A DNA stretch of 64,000 nt from contig CAJTOB010000009.1 in the NCBI GenBank assembly GCA_910578035.1, positions 1 to 64,000 of the forward strand, given 5' to 3'. Source of the stretch: an uncultured Muribaculaceae bacterium. Lineage in GTDB: Bacteria; Bacteroidota; Bacteroidia; Bacteroidales; Muribaculaceae. Each line of letters starts with the position of its first letter. Position 1 is the stretch's first letter. This document shows positions 54,901 to 64,000 of this stretch, in pieces. The notes below the pieces were generated by a model. The model was not told the DNA's origin. It saw only the letters and a list, made by a program, of their open reading frames with translations, and ran no database searches. The position numbers and the translations under genes are program-made.

Positions 54901-57900
54901 GTTATTGCGTATGCCGACGAGCATGACGCGCACATCACTAAGCGACGGATTGCCCATCACGGCCGTGCGGTTGCGTTCGTTGGCCGGATCGCGGCCTGTG
55001 AAGAGCACGCCGTATCCTACGCCCTCTTCTTCGGCCCGTTTGGCGCGGTTTCGCTCCTTTTTGAGCTCTACGAGCGACTGAAGATTGAAGTTGAGGTAGT
55101 TGCTTGCAGGCCATACTTCAGAACTGTTGGCATAGCTGTATGTGCCGGGAGGTGTCAGTTCGAGAGGCACTTCATATTCATAGTAGTTGTTCTTGACGTC
55201 TGTGCCAAGCCGCACGAAAACAGAAAGTTCGCCCGAACGCAATGCGGTCGCGTTGTCAATCAGCGCTTCGGCATGCACCCACATCTGCATGCGCTGGTAG
55301 TTGCGGAGGTCGAGCTGTGTATTGCGGTAGACTCCGCGGGCATCGCCGGCATTCAGTCCTGTAACTTTCAGCGACATAGACTGCTCGTTGAGCTGTGTAA
55401 TCTGTGTCTGGCCCGGGTCGCTTATACGTGTCACGCCCGGCGGGAGAACGTAGTTCACGGGCTCGCGAGTGGAGTTTTCCTCGATATTAACCACCGATAT
55501 GTCGAGCTGGCCCTGTGCCGGAGTGTCGCCGCGGGTGTTGAGGTTGAAGTCGTAAGGGCGCCATTCGCCGCGCACGAGTTCGAGAGTGGCGAATCTGAGG
55601 TGTGTCGTTTTCTTGAATCCAGTGAGGAACATTCGGGCGAAGCGTATGGTCGAAAAGTCGGAAATAGAACCAACCACACGCTCATAGTCGCTCAGAGGAA
55701 TCTTGAACTGATACCATTCTACCATCTGTTTTTCGCCGTCGCGTGTCGGAACAACGGTGACACGCTTGTCGGTGATATAGTTGCGGCCAACTTCGAGGTC
55801 CTGCGGGCGAATCGACACACGATACTGGAAGTAGCGCTCATATTCGTTGAGGGTGTTGTCCTGGTTTATGTCTTCGACATCGGGCACACTGCGGCTGCTC
55901 TGGTATAGCGGATCGGCGGCGTCTTCGGGCGAAAGGGAGTTGCCTTCAACGCCGTTATAGCGCTTGTAGCGTTCGAGAATGGAGAGGCGCTGCTCGTCGT
56001 AGTCGTATCCGCGGTAGAAGTGATAGTTGTCGCCTGCAGGGTCGTTGAGCGGCGAGAATGGGTCGGCCTGCATGCGTTGCAGAGTTTCGGGCGATACTCG
56101 CCGCGATATGTTTTCGACATATTCGGAATACGACGGAAATCTGAATTCGTCGTCATTGGGTAGACCGTCGAGACCGACGTCCTGTGCCACGCGGGCACCG
56201 TTGTTATTGTCGAAAGAGTAGGTGAGCGAGTTCTGCTGCGATACACGGCCCCAGACTGTTTCGGTGAGATACTGGTCGTTTCCGTCGTAAGGAATGCCGT
56301 TTTCGTAGCTTTTAAGTCCGTCTTTGAGAATGTCTTCCGAAATTTCGCCAAAGTTCAGGTACAGGTCGCCGCCCTCATAATTGTCGGCTTCGGGGTCGAG
56401 GAAGGGGCTCATGAGCCAGAACTGAACGTATTCGATGTTGCTTTGCTCGAAATTGGTATTGTCGAGTCGCCGCATGATGCCGCCCCATCTTTTTTCTGGA
56501 TTTGTAAGATATCCCTGGTCGTCAATGCCTGTATGGTCGAGGTTGTAGGGACCTCTTTCCGACGGGTAGAACGACAGATTGAGGGTCTGTATTGTCGAGG
56601 CCTCTCCATAGGTGTCGCGACCGGGGAATACTTCATTTACGCGAACTTCGCGCACATAGGGATTCGACAGTTGCTTAAGGTCGCTCTTGATATATCCAGG
56701 GCACATCGAAGAATTGCGCTGTGTGAAGAGGCGGTCAATGTAATACCAGTTGAGGAGGGCACGGTTCTTGCCGTAGTTTACATTGTTGCTAAGTGCGGCT
56801 TCGGGGAAGAGGGCGTTTGTTCCTGATTCATAGGGCGTAGATGCGAGAAACCATGAGTAAGGCGAACGCAAGTCTATGCCGGTCTGTGTGGATTCGAAAT
56901 CATCGATATAAGAGGAGCCTTTGTTGGAGCCGCTTTTCTGTGCATGAGGCATTATTTTGGCGGCTTCGGCCGTGAAACTCAGCCGCGACGGCTGTGTGGC
57001 GTTTACTGTCGGAATCTTGTTGATGAGGTTGGTGAGCCACATGAATTCTCCATTGTAAGCCATATTGACGCCGAACATGGAATTGTTTACAGTCTCGTCG
57101 CCTATATTAACCTTTTCGATGAGCGCTTTTTCTGAAAAGTGGAGAATCGTGGCACCAAAGTTTAAATTCTTGTTTAGCTGATATTGCAGGTCGAGTCCGA
57201 GCAGAGTCTTCCGCTGGGTCGAGAACATGCTTTGGTTTTCAAGAGTGACACTGATGTTCTGTCCTGAGTCGATAATGCTCTGGTTGGTAATCGTAACGAT
57301 ACCCATTGCATAGTCGACGGTATAGTCGGAATTTTCTGTAAGCTGGATGCCTCCGGCCATGACGATGACCGAGCCGCGAGGCACGTTCATGGCGTTCAGT
57401 CTTATCTGTGAGCCTGCCGAAGCCTGATATTCGCCTGAGAGGATAAATTTATTTTTGTCGGCATACTGTCGGGCAACAACGAGTGTTGAGTCGTAGAGTT
57501 CCTGATATACATATTGCTCGGCAACAGCCGGATTGCCGATAACTGAAGCAAGATGGGAGCCGAATGGCTCTACAACCGGAAATACAATCTTGCCGGTCGA
57601 CGGATATATGGTATATCCGTCTATGAAGTCGAAGAAGCCGTCGGGGTTGCTCTGCTCGTTGGAGTCGATACGGTCGAGATTCATGACCTGAAGCAGCGAC
57701 TTGTTGTTCAGCCCCGCCACAGGCAGATAGTTTATCTGGATACCTGTCGTGTCCGACAGATATTTTATATTCATCTTGAAATTAGACTTTTGAATCTGGT
57801 ATCCGCCAAGTGAATACACGTTTTTCATCATCAGATGCCACATCGGCAGCTTCGGTGAAGTGGTAGTGCTCTTGAGCATTTTCAGGAAAAGCGCCTGGTC

Positions 57901-59388
57901 GGTGGTGGTGATGTCGCTTGAAAATTCGCCGACCTGATATACTTGTCCGTTATAGGTATATTCATAGGCGACGGCAAGCACTTCGTCGGCGTTCAGCGCT
58001 GTGCGCACCGAAATGTATCCGAGAGTCGAGTTAAGGGTATATTCGCTTGAACTGAGTAGACGTGCGCTTTCCACTTTTTCGTAGTCGCTGCCACCTTCGA
58101 TTCCATATGCACCCAGAGGCTCCAGAACCTGAGTGACCTGATTGATGTTTCGGGCTCCGGCATAGTCCGTCTTTATGGTTGAAAGAAGATTGTTCGATGC
58201 ATTTGCTGGGTTTGGCAAGGCTGCGTTGGTCTGCCAGTAGCTGTTTGCGAGCACTCTGCTTTCGCCAAGGTCTTGAAAGGCAACGAGGTTGCGGCTCTGG
58301 TCGAAACGCCCGTTTTTATTGGTAATCCATACTTCGATGCGGGTGATTTTTATGCCCGATGATACATAGGGGAGGTGAGCCGCGAATTTATCGTAATTGT
58401 CGCGGAAAAAGTGAGCGAGGAAATAATGGCGGTTCTGGTCGTACTGGTCGGCGTTGATTGTGAACTGTGTTGTCTGTGCGCCTCCTTTGGTGCTTACGGT
58501 CTTGGATTCGGAGTTCTGCTGCGAGATGAGTGCCGTTGCCGTGAGCTTTCCGAACTGTAGTTTTGATTTTATACCGAAAAGGGCGGTTCCACCTCGTATC
58601 AGCGATGAGCCGGTTGTCATGGATACATTGCCGGCCTCGATGCTTTTCACAATATCGTCTTCTTCACCTTCATAGGCAAGCTTGAGGTTTTTTGAATCGA
58701 AGTCGAAGGTCGCGTCGGTGTTGTATGTCATGTTGAAGCGCATACGGTTGCCGACACTCGCTGCTATAGTAGCTTGAATTTTTTGGTCGAAATCGAAGTA
58801 TGTTTTGCGTCGTGCCGACAGCGATAGTGCCGGATTGTCTGTCTTGTTGCTTTTGATGCCCATCGACACCTGAACGGAGCCCTGTGTTTTGAGTGATACA
58901 CCGCCCGGGCCGAAAATCTTTTCGAGGGGGCCGAGAGCGAAGTTCATATCCAGAATATTGAACGGCTCTTTTTCTTTGTCGGTTATAAGCCCCAGATTGC
59001 GCTCTCTGTAGAAGCGCTGCATGTTCAGGCGCAGTTGCCAGTTTTCATACTGCTGCTTGGTGAGCATGAACGGGGTGCCGATCTGGAGACCTCCGAGGTA
59101 TGTGCGCACAATATAGTTGCCCGTAGCAGGGTCGAAATCGGCTGTAGTCGTGATGTTGGACGGCGTCGAGAGGTCATAGCCGAGTTCATCAGACATGAGA
59201 TCTTCGTAGCTGCGCGGCACTGTCGGGCGCGTGCCGAAAGGCAGCTCCAGGCTGTCTGTCTGCTGAGTGGCCGGAAATGCAGCCGGGGCAGGGGCGCCGA
59301 ATGCCGGTGGCATTTCCTGGGCACATAAATCGGCTTGCGGTAACAATGCCAATATTATCAGTAATATATATGCAACGAATATGCGCAA
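51979..59388 (-). CDS. sprA: SprA/Sov, outer-membrane translocon of the type IX secretion system
   Basis: Giant outer-membrane protein of 2,469 residues, the normal size of SprA (Sov in Porphyromonas). A signal peptide (about 1-23, LCAQ) is followed by SprA repeats built of long amphipathic beta strands. Typical blocks include SYIDDFESTQ, WYYIDRLFTQRNSSMCPGYIKSDL and the C-terminal strands ending in YGISLNLSLAR. SprA forms a 36-strand barrel through which T9SS cargo leaves the cell. The window shows no cargo with a clear C-terminal sorting domain and no other por/gld gene. The gene lies behind ruvA, a neighbour relation seen in other Bacteroidota as I recall. Confidence 0.96.
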   Translation of the reverse strand: MRIFVAYILLIILALLPQADLCAQEMPPAFGAPAPAAFPATQQTDSLELPFGTRPTVPRSYEDLMSDELGYDLSTPSNITTTADFDPATGNYIVRTYLGGLQIGTPFMLTKQQYENWQLRLNMQRFYRERNLGLITDKEKEPFNILDMNFALGPLEKIFGPGGVSLKTQGSVQVSMGIKSNKTDNPALSLSARRKTYFDFDQKIQATIAASVGNRMRFNMTYNTDATFDFDSKNLKLAYEGEEDDIVKSIEAGNVSMTTGSSLIRGGTALFGIKSKLQFGKLTATALISQQNSESKTVSTKGGAQTTQFTINADQYDQNRHYFLAHFFRDNYDKFAAHLPYVSSGIKITRIEVWITNKNGRFDQSRNLVAFQDLGESRVLANSYWQTNAALPNPANASNNLLSTIKTDYAGARNINQVTQVLEPLGAYGIEGGSDYEKVESARLLSSSEYTLNSTLGYISVRTALNADEVLAVAYEYTYNGQVYQVGEFSSDITTTDQALFLKMLKSTTTSPKLPMWHLMMKNVYSLGGYQIQKSNFKMNIKYLSDTTGIQINYLPVAGLNNKSLLQVMNLDRIDSNEQSNPDGFFDFIDGYTIYPSTGKIVFPVVEPFGSHLASVIGNPAVAEQYVYQELYDSTLVVARQYADKNKFILSGEYQASAGSQIRLNAMNVPRGSVIVMAGGIQLTENSDYTVDYAMGIVTITNQSIIDSGQNISVTLENQSMFSTQRKTLLGLDLQYQLNKNLNFGATILHFSEKALIEKVNIGDETVNNSMFGVNMAYNGEFMWLTNLINKIPTVNATQPSRLSFTAEAAKIMPHAQKSGSNKGSSYIDDFESTQTGIDLRSPYSWFLASTPYESGTNALFPEAALSNNVNYGKNRALLNWYYIDRLFTQRNSSMCPGYIKSDLKQLSNPYVREVRVNEVFPGRDTYGEASTIQTLNLSFYPSERGPYNLDHTGIDDQGYLTNPEKRWGGIMRRLDNTNFEQSNIEYVQFWLMSPFLDPEADNYEGGDLYLNFGEISEDILKDGLKSYENGIPYDGNDQYLTETVWGRVSQQNSLTYSFDNNNGARVAQDVGLDGLPNDDEFRFPSYSEYVENISRRVSPETLQRMQADPFSPLNDPAGDNYHFYRGYDYDEQRLSILERYKRYNGVEGNSLSPEDAADPLYQSSRSVPDVEDINQDNTLNEYERYFQYRVSIRPQDLEVGRNYITDKRVTVVPTRDGEKQMVEWYQFKIPLSDYERVVGSISDFSTIRFARMFLTGFKKTTHLRFATLELVRGEWRPYDFNLNTRGDTPAQGQLDISVVNIEENSTREPVNYVLPPGVTRISDPGQTQITQLNEQSMSLKVTGLNAGDARGVYRNTQLDLRNYQRMQMWVHAEALIDNATALRSGELSVFVRLGTDVKNNYYEYEVPLELTPPGTYSYANSSEVWPASNYLNFNLQSLVELKKERNRAKRAEEEGVGYGVLFTGRDPANERNRTAVMGNPSLSDVRVMLVGIRNNSATTKDGTVWVNELKVTDFNESGGWAAKANATLNVSDVATLNLGTHYESAGFGSVDQSLNERRLDDYSQINVAVQADLGRFLPEKAKLKAPVYYSMTKERTSPKYNPLDQDVLLKDALDDCTDKAERDSISAYAIERSSVQNFSISGLKFDVRSTKPMPWDPANFTFNFSFTKQSKNDPTTEYENTNDYRGSLAYNYSPYFKPFKPFKNLKGKSKNVRFLKDWELSWLPTNISFMTNMTRYYYEQQTRSETDVMFQLPVSVSKNWLWDRQLAVTWNITKTLSLSFNSNTSARIEETIGAVNKKLFPDKYRDWKDTIWQSLRSMGTPWSYNQTFTGQYKAPFSKIAFLDYLTGNVSYNATYRWDRGATIDGIQVGNSIANQAAWTADGRINFETLYNKIPILRDVTKRFANTRPTNKTPRKAKKFERTYKLKEDTTLLIKHNLRTAKIKVSATTTDGKPFVIKSKVIDNNSIEVLNRGKENIKFTIVEVIKEDKSLWRDISEYALRVVTSPRNIAVRYRSTNSLNLPLFRPEIGNIFGQTMSQGPMSPGLDFAFGFTDEKYIDKALSRGWLITDDGQTSPAIWAKTNELNMEVNLELFKGFKVQLTFNRTDNRNSQIQFMYAGMPTSLSGSYTRTHCAILTALKGSSADDGYRSAAFDKFLENIPEIRRRVEAQYIGTRYPTGGFMADNIAAGQPFSPEIGTISETSSDVLIPAFLAAYTGRSAATESLDPFPSFSAVLPNWRITYDGFINLGNMRNIFKTFTINHAYQCTYSVGSYTSYLNWASADGNDNLGYTLDELTGEPIPSSPYNISSVAITERFAPLFGVNATLKNDLQFNAEYRDQRTLTLNSSAGQLVEATQRAIRIGAGYKIVGFNTVLKMKGSGTGVSNDLTLNAECTFQHNQALIRRIEGNYTQPTSGSNTIGINFTASYILSKRLTVSAYFDHQVNSPIVTTSSYPTTNSSYGISLNLSLAR

Positions 59389-59408
59389 TGTTCGGTTTAA
59401 TACATGCG

Positions 59409-59473
59409 TCCGGGATAGTCCGGATGCTACGGTTGATAAGTTAATGAACGATTACTGCTCAAAGGATTTGAGC
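59409..59473. other. Inverted repeats between ruvA and sprA
   Basis: The 135-base gap holds a perfect 7-bp repeat GCTCAAA gga TTTGAGC (59457-59473) and a shorter TCCGG / CCGGA pair (59409-59424). No standard -7 element is seen for sprA. They may be operator or processing sites. Confidence 0.3.
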
Positions 59474-59523
59474 GATAACCGTTGTACTTTAACTGTCAGA
59501 CATTCACAAGATGTGGAGTCTGG

Positions 59524-60108
59524 CTACATCATAGTCAGAGCTTTCTTGATGGCTGTCTCGACCTTGAGTTGCGGGTCGGCGTCGAAAAGCTGGCGGAGAA
59601 CTTTTTCGCTTGCTTTTCGGTCGAAGCCGAGCATGGTGAGTGCTGCCAGGGCCTCCTCGTAGGCCGGAGAAACACTATGACTGCTTATATTTAACGTAGC
59701 ATCTGCCAGTTTTATTTTATCGCGGAGGTCTACGATGATTCTTTCGGCTGTTTTGGCGCCTATGCCTTTGACGGCCTTGAGCCGGCGAGCATCACCCGAA
59801 GATATGACAGCGGCAAGTTCTTCGCCCGGTAGCGACGACAGCAGGATAAGAGCCGTCGCGGCGCCTACCCCGGAAACGCCTATCAGATAGCGAAAAAGTT
59901 CGCGTTCGCGCTCTTCGGTGAAACCGTATAATGTCCATGCGTCTTCGCGTATCACCTCATGGACCATCACTTTGGCGCTTTCCTTACCGTTAAGGGCGTC
60001 GTATGACTGGAGGCTGATGTTCAGAAGATATGCAATACCGCCGGAGGTCTCTATGGTGACCGAAGCGGGGGTTAGTGCGGCTATCTGGCCGCGGATATAT
60101 TCAATCAT
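59524..60108 (-). CDS. ruvA: Holliday junction branch migration protein RuvA
   Basis: DNA-binding subunit of the RuvAB complex, 194 residues, normal length. The N-terminal OB fold (MIEYIRGQIA), the tandem helix-hairpin-helix motifs (LIGVSGVGAATALILL and LKAVKGIGAKTAERII), and a C-terminal RuvB-binding domain (about 145-194) are present. Its start overlaps the glycerate kinase stop by 4 bases. Confidence 0.96.
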   Translation of the reverse strand: MIEYIRGQIAALTPASVTIETSGGIAYLLNISLQSYDALNGKESAKVMVHEVIREDAWTLYGFTEERERELFRYLIGVSGVGAATALILLSSLPGEELAAVISSGDARRLKAVKGIGAKTAERIIVDLRDKIKLADATLNISSHSVSPAYEEALAALTMLGFDRKASEKVLRQLFDADPQLKVETAIKKALTMM

Positions 60109-61118
60109 AGCAAATTTTCAATATATGGCCGAGCAGCTTCGGCGGTTTTCAATAGAGTTGTATAAGGGTCGGAGGGCAGAGGAGAGCCATCTTGCACACA
60201 TGGAAAAACATTGCACAGGTCAACTCCATCGGCCATCGAGCCGCAGAATGTCATTGCCGCAATGCCACGCCGGGAGGCGTAGTCGTAGACAGCGGCAACC
60301 GTCTTGCCGCCTATGGTCTGCGGGTCGAGCCGGCCTTCGCCGGTGATTATAAGTTTGGGACTAAGCCCATAAAGAACTTTTTCGAGTATTACGGAAGCCC
60401 CGGAGGTAACAGTGCAGCCGACAATCCTTTCGAGAGCGAAACCGATTCCGCCGCCGGCTCCGCCATGCTTGTCGTTTCCGGGGAAAATCTGTTTAAGACG
60501 ACTGAATAGAGCCGAGCACCATTCTCTGTCTCGATTGTCCGCTCCTTTCTGGGCGATAAACGACATGGCCGACAGTCCGCTTTCCGAGTAGAGCGGCGCG
60601 CAGACATCGGCAAGTCCTCTGAGCCGTTTCCTGTAGTAGTCGGCTAAAAGACCGGGCGATTTTATTGATATCGGCAGCTCATTGTCATCGCGTTCGACAA
60701 TATATCCCAAGCCTTCGAGCATGCCAAGTCCGCCGTCGGCAGTGAGTGTGCCACCTATTCCGATGTCAATACGTGTATATGAGTTGCTTTCGGCGGCGCG
60801 GCGTATGGCAACGCCAACTTCGCGCGAAGTCCTTTGCCGCAGAGGAATATCACGCCGGCATACGCATGGCTGCCATGACAGATTCTCTCCACACGATGGT
60901 ATGTAGGCTGCCTCAGAACCGTCGACATCGGTGTATTCAAAGAACATGCCTTCTTTCGCATGCGCCCCAAGCGCTTCGGCGGTACCTTCGCCGCCATCTG
61001 CCATCGTCACCACGGCTATCTCCTGGCCGTTCAGCTTTCCGAGGCCGTGACATATAGCCGAGCCGGCGCGTAGCGAACTCAGAGTTCCTTTGAATTTATC
61101 GCTTGCTATTACTATCAT
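60105..61118 (-). CDS. Glycerate kinase (GarK/GlxK type)
   Basis: Kinase of 337 residues that phosphorylates D-glycerate with ATP, to 2- or 3-phosphoglycerate (the product cannot be told from sequence alone). The start IASDKFKGTLSS and the glycine-rich TMADGGEGTAEAL and GIGGTLTADGGLGML segments are diagnostic, as is ITGEGRLDPQTIGGKT near the C-terminus. The start overlaps the end of the TamB gene by 23 bases. Confidence 0.93.
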   Translation of the reverse strand: MIVIASDKFKGTLSSLRAGSAICHGLGKLNGQEIAVVTMADGGEGTAEALGAHAKEGMFFEYTDVDGSEAAYIPSCGENLSWQPCVCRRDIPLRQRTSREVGVAIRRAAESNSYTRIDIGIGGTLTADGGLGMLEGLGYIVERDDNELPISIKSPGLLADYYRKRLRGLADVCAPLYSESGLSAMSFIAQKGADNRDREWCSALFSRLKQIFPGNDKHGGAGGGIGFALERIVGCTVTSGASVILEKVLYGLSPKLIITGEGRLDPQTIGGKTVAAVYDYASRRGIAAMTFCGSMADGVDLCNVFPCVQDGSPLPSDPYTTLLKTAEAARPYIENLL

Positions 61119-64000
61119 TCTTTGTAGTATCGGTTTCAGCCGGCTGTTTGCGGAATTTACGCAGGAAAGAAAGAAAATCGTCGAAATCGCGTCGGAATAC
61201 GATTCCGATGCCCTGTGTGGTCTGTGCCGAACGGACGTAGAAGTTTCGGTCGTTATAGCGGTTGTAAGCTTTCAGGCGCCATGAGCCGCGTTTGTTGAGA
61301 AGATATTCGATATCGAAATCGCCAACAAACTGATTTGTGTTTAGGCTCTTGTCGCGATAACCGAAGTTTCCGTTGAAGAGAAGGCGGTTGTTGAGCAGAC
61401 GGCTCGACAAGGCCACATCTACCTCGACATCGGAGAAGTCGCCGCGATCGCTTCGCAGATTAGGTGCGATGCTCCAGTTGTCGCTCAGTTTGCCAAGCAT
61501 GTTTCCCAGCTGGCTCGATATGGTCGATGAGGCTACGGAGAAGAGTTCGCTTCCCTTGGTGGTGGAGGCCATGTAGTCGGGAGTGTAGAAGCGGTTGAGA
61601 GCCAGAAGATATATTATCTGGCGGTTCATCATGTCGGAGGTGCTTACGATGCTTCGCACTTTGCGGTATGTATCAGAGGTTAGAGTAGGGAACTCGAGGT
61701 CGAAATCGATAGAGGGCTGGCGTATGTCGCCGCTGACAAGCATCAGGGCATGCACCGGTACATTGGTGCGGCTCACTTCCTTGTCCTGAAGGAATGATTC
61801 GTCGAGGTCGCTCAGGTTGGCGTTTGTGGCGTAATAGGCCTGAAGATTTGTCTTGACAGCATAGGGGTCGCCGTCGAAACGTATTTCACTGCCTTCCTTG
61901 ATTGTGAAATCGCGAATTATGATGTCCTGGAGCGTGAACCGGTAACTGCCCGACAGGACGGTATATGCACCCCATATATTGAGCGAGTTGTCGACCGACT
62001 GATAGGCCAGATGAAGGTTTCCTTCGCCTATGGCTTTGATTTCGTCGCCGGCTGTAGGGTCCATCACAAGGGTCATTTGGGCGTCTTTTGTGATGCCTAC
62101 GCGCAAATCCATGTTGTAGGCCGATGCTTCGTCTGTGTTTGAAGCTTTTATGCGGTTTTTGAGTTCTCTGACAATAGCAGGGGTATCATCATGCTTTTCA
62201 GGCGCCCTTAGAGTGTCGGGGGTCGCATCGCGGAAATGGAGGAATGAGTAGCTTTCGGCATCGAGGCGGTCGGACAGGACGAATGTGAATGTTGAGCGTG
62301 GAGCTGTCGTCATGTCTACTTTTATATCTACCACGCCGGGATAGCCTGAGATAGAAGCGCCTCCGTTGCCGTAGATGGTTCCGTACCAATCGGGGTATTG
62401 CTTCGGTGTGGCATTGAAACTCAGAAAGTCATGCGCATGGCTTATATCGAATTTGAACACTGGCTCTTTGAAATAAGTATGGCGCACAATGCCGTTGAGT
62501 TTTGCTGTGTGGCCTTCGACATCGCGTATGGTCACGTCGTTGAGGCGTATCACACCCGGAGTCATGCAGACACTGTCGTTGGCGGTGTACCAGGTGTTGG
62601 TGAAGTCTATCTTCATCTTTACATTCTCCGCCATCACATTGCCTTCGAGGTCTACTTCCTTGAACGTGCCGAACAGACGGCAGTGGCCGCTTGCATGCCC
62701 GTTTATGTCGGAGGCAAAAGCTTCCATGAAGGGCTTGAGGAATCCGACAGGCACATGGCGTGCGTCGAAATCAATATCGAGCGCTTCGTTCATCGGAAAA
62801 ATTTTGCCGGCGATACGGCTTTTATCGCCTTTGAGACCGCTGATGTCGGCGTCGAACGCGAATGCTTTGTCGCTGTTGCTCCAGTGTATTTCGATATCGG
62901 CGTCTCCGATTGTGCAGCGGTTATAGCCGATGCTGTCTACGTGGAGTCTGGGGCAAAAAAGCTCAGGTTCGCTGCTTAGAAGCCGACGGGCGCTGAAACG
63001 GCCTGTCGCTCTGCCGCCAATCATGGCTTTGTCTATTTCGAGTGTCTCGAAAATAGGGAGCAAGGCGATTGAGCGCAAATCGATAGTTATATTGTCGTCT
63101 TCATTGTGCCCGGCGGTGCCGTCTATGGCTATCGACTGTTTGCCGGCATCGAGTCCGAAGCCTTCGACACTGATTTCATTTCCGACAGTAATCCGCGATT
63201 TTCTGATACTCCAGGTCTCGTCGCCGAAATTGATTGTTCCGGGATTGAAGTTGACTGTCAGCGGAATGGGGCAGAGCATATTGTCGTTGTGTTCCGGGCG
63301 AGGCAAGATTTCGGTGCTGAACGACATTGTTCCGTTTAGTGGAATCTTTCGTTCAATCCTCCAGTCGATACGGGTGTCGATGATGTTGTCGGCGCCTTTG
63401 ATGAGCCCCGAAAGCGCCATATCGCCTTTGTTTGTCGGAATCTGGGAAGTGATATATATGTATGAGCGGTCGGCCTCGCGGTCCATCGTTGCGTGGAGGG
63501 CAGTACCTTCGATAAGTTTGTCGCCGTTGCGCAGATATGGGGCTTCGAGCGAAAGTGTGGCTTGTCCTTTGCGACTGTCGAAAGCGCCTTCGAGTTCGGC
63601 ATTGTGCACTATGTGTACCGGTAAACCGAAAAATTCGCTTACGTTTTCCGATGGCAGCAGAGTGAAGTTAAAGCCGAAACTGTTCGACTTTGATGCGTCG
63701 GGCACGTAGGTGTCGTCTAAGAGCGCAGGTACAAAATGAGCGGCTATGCTTTTAAACTGTGGTACGAGCGTTGAGAAGGTATATTCGCCCTCGAATGAGC
63801 CTTTGAAAATGTCGGAGTCTATATCGATTGTAGCCGGCACGGATTTGCTGTCGGCGTTGACTGTGAAATCATCGATGCGCAGGCCGCTGTTATCGGCGTT
63901 GAGCCATCGGATGTCGTTAAGTCTTATAAATCCGTGGCCGCGTGAGAAGTCTGATATGTCGAGGTCGGTATTCAGTTTCGCTCCGAAGCGGTAGCCTTCG
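61096..64000 (-). CDS. TamB-like translocation/assembly protein (5' end beyond window)
   Basis: At least 968 residues of an open frame that runs past the right edge; no stop appears in the last 160 bases in this frame, and the GTG at 63840 is not a likely start. The C-terminal DUF490/TamB domain (beta-helix-like, with VYGSYRF-type strands such as TVLSGSYRFTLQ and the FTLQDIIIRDFTIKEGS block) and a short Lys/Asp-rich tail are visible. TamB proteins bridge the inner and outer membranes and help move lipids or insert outer-membrane proteins. The N-terminal membrane helix must lie outside. Confidence 0.88.
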   Translation of the reverse strand, partial: EGYRFGAKLNTDLDISDFSRGHGFIRLNDIRWLNADNSGLRIDDFTVNADSKSVPATIDIDSDIFKGSFEGEYTFSTLVPQFKSIAAHFVPALLDDTYVPDASKSNSFGFNFTLLPSENVSEFFGLPVHIVHNAELEGAFDSRKGQATLSLEAPYLRNGDKLIEGTALHATMDREADRSYIYITSQIPTNKGDMALSGLIKGADNIIDTRIDWRIERKIPLNGTMSFSTEILPRPEHNDNMLCPIPLTVNFNPGTINFGDETWSIRKSRITVGNEISVEGFGLDAGKQSIAIDGTAGHNEDDNITIDLRSIALLPIFETLEIDKAMIGGRATGRFSARRLLSSEPELFCPRLHVDSIGYNRCTIGDADIEIHWSNSDKAFAFDADISGLKGDKSRIAGKIFPMNEALDIDFDARHVPVGFLKPFMEAFASDINGHASGHCRLFGTFKEVDLEGNVMAENVKMKIDFTNTWYTANDSVCMTPGVIRLNDVTIRDVEGHTAKLNGIVRHTYFKEPVFKFDISHAHDFLSFNATPKQYPDWYGTIYGNGGASISGYPGVVDIKVDMTTAPRSTFTFVLSDRLDAESYSFLHFRDATPDTLRAPEKHDDTPAIVRELKNRIKASNTDEASAYNMDLRVGITKDAQMTLVMDPTAGDEIKAIGEGNLHLAYQSVDNSLNIWGAYTVLSGSYRFTLQDIIIRDFTIKEGSEIRFDGDPYAVKTNLQAYYATNANLSDLDESFLQDKEVSRTNVPVHALMLVSGDIRQPSIDFDLEFPTLTSDTYRKVRSIVSTSDMMNRQIIYLLALNRFYTPDYMASTTKGSELFSVASSTISSQLGNMLGKLSDNWSIAPNLRSDRGDFSDVEVDVALSSRLLNNRLLFNGNFGYRDKSLNTNQFVGDFDIEYLLNKRGSWRLKAYNRYNDRNFYVRSAQTTQGIGIVFRRDFDDFLSFLRKFRKQPAETDTTKNDSNSKR

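Overview
The window reads as chromosomal DNA of a Bacteroidales bacterium (phylum Bacteroidota), and I infer a gut Muribaculaceae-like lineage. Direct signs are a full-length SprA/Sov protein of the type IX secretion translocon, a SusC/SusD pair, TonB-dependent and OmpA-type outer-membrane proteins, Bacteroidota-only families (DUF4421, DUF4923, DUF3316-like), and many promoters with the Bacteroides -7 element TAnnTTTG, often 19-21 bases after a TTG. I see no phage genes, insertion sequences, CRISPR array, rRNA or tRNA. Most of the window is stable core genome with short accessory stretches. No gap between genes exceeds 300 bases.

Layout. 1-5.1 kb: a CASTOR/POLLUX-like ion channel gene converges on a two-gene CHASE2 sensor / secreted caspase operon. 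5.2-13.7 kb: a tight operon with a PMCA-type calcium ATPase, a Yip1-like membrane protein, SmpB, MutS2, two half-size chromate transporters and FolC. 13.7-20.4 kb: MsrA-MsrB fusion (minus strand), an unrecognised 519-residue protein, an aldose epimerase-like protein, a membrane-tethered HTH lipoprotein and an outer-membrane beta-barrel protein. 20.4-27 kb: AlkZ-related protein, DUF805 protein, a zeta-like P-loop protein with a small overlapping partner, an ABC-F ATPase, a TonB-dependent receptor and an SPFH-tail-like protein. 27-33.2 kb: HisS (minus), a SusC pseudogene with two lesions, and an intact SusD. 33.3-38.8 kb: DUF4421, OmpA, a CapD/FlaA1-type nucleotide-sugar dehydratase and DUF4923. 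38.8-47.9 kb (minus): S41 peptidase, DUF3316-like protein, ParC, two parvulin/SurA-like proteins and GuaB. 48-51.9 kb: a nucleotidyltransferase, a CDP-alcohol phosphatidyltransferase and a TPR protein. 52-64 kb (minus): sprA, ruvA, glycerate kinase and a TamB gene that runs off the right edge.

The best candidate for an undescribed system is the CHASE2-caspase operon at 1.9-5.0 kb. Its products are a predicted envelope sensor and a secreted caspase with intact His/Cys and two copies of an unnamed C-terminal domain. It lies between a predicted cation channel and a Ca2+ pump. Other points worth checking are the SusC gene with two lesions, the dyad across the promoter and start codon of the beta-barrel gene next to a tethered regulator, the zeta-like two-gene module, the 21-bp-spaced repeats upstream of the channel gene, and the possible leaderless GTG start of the CHASE2 gene.
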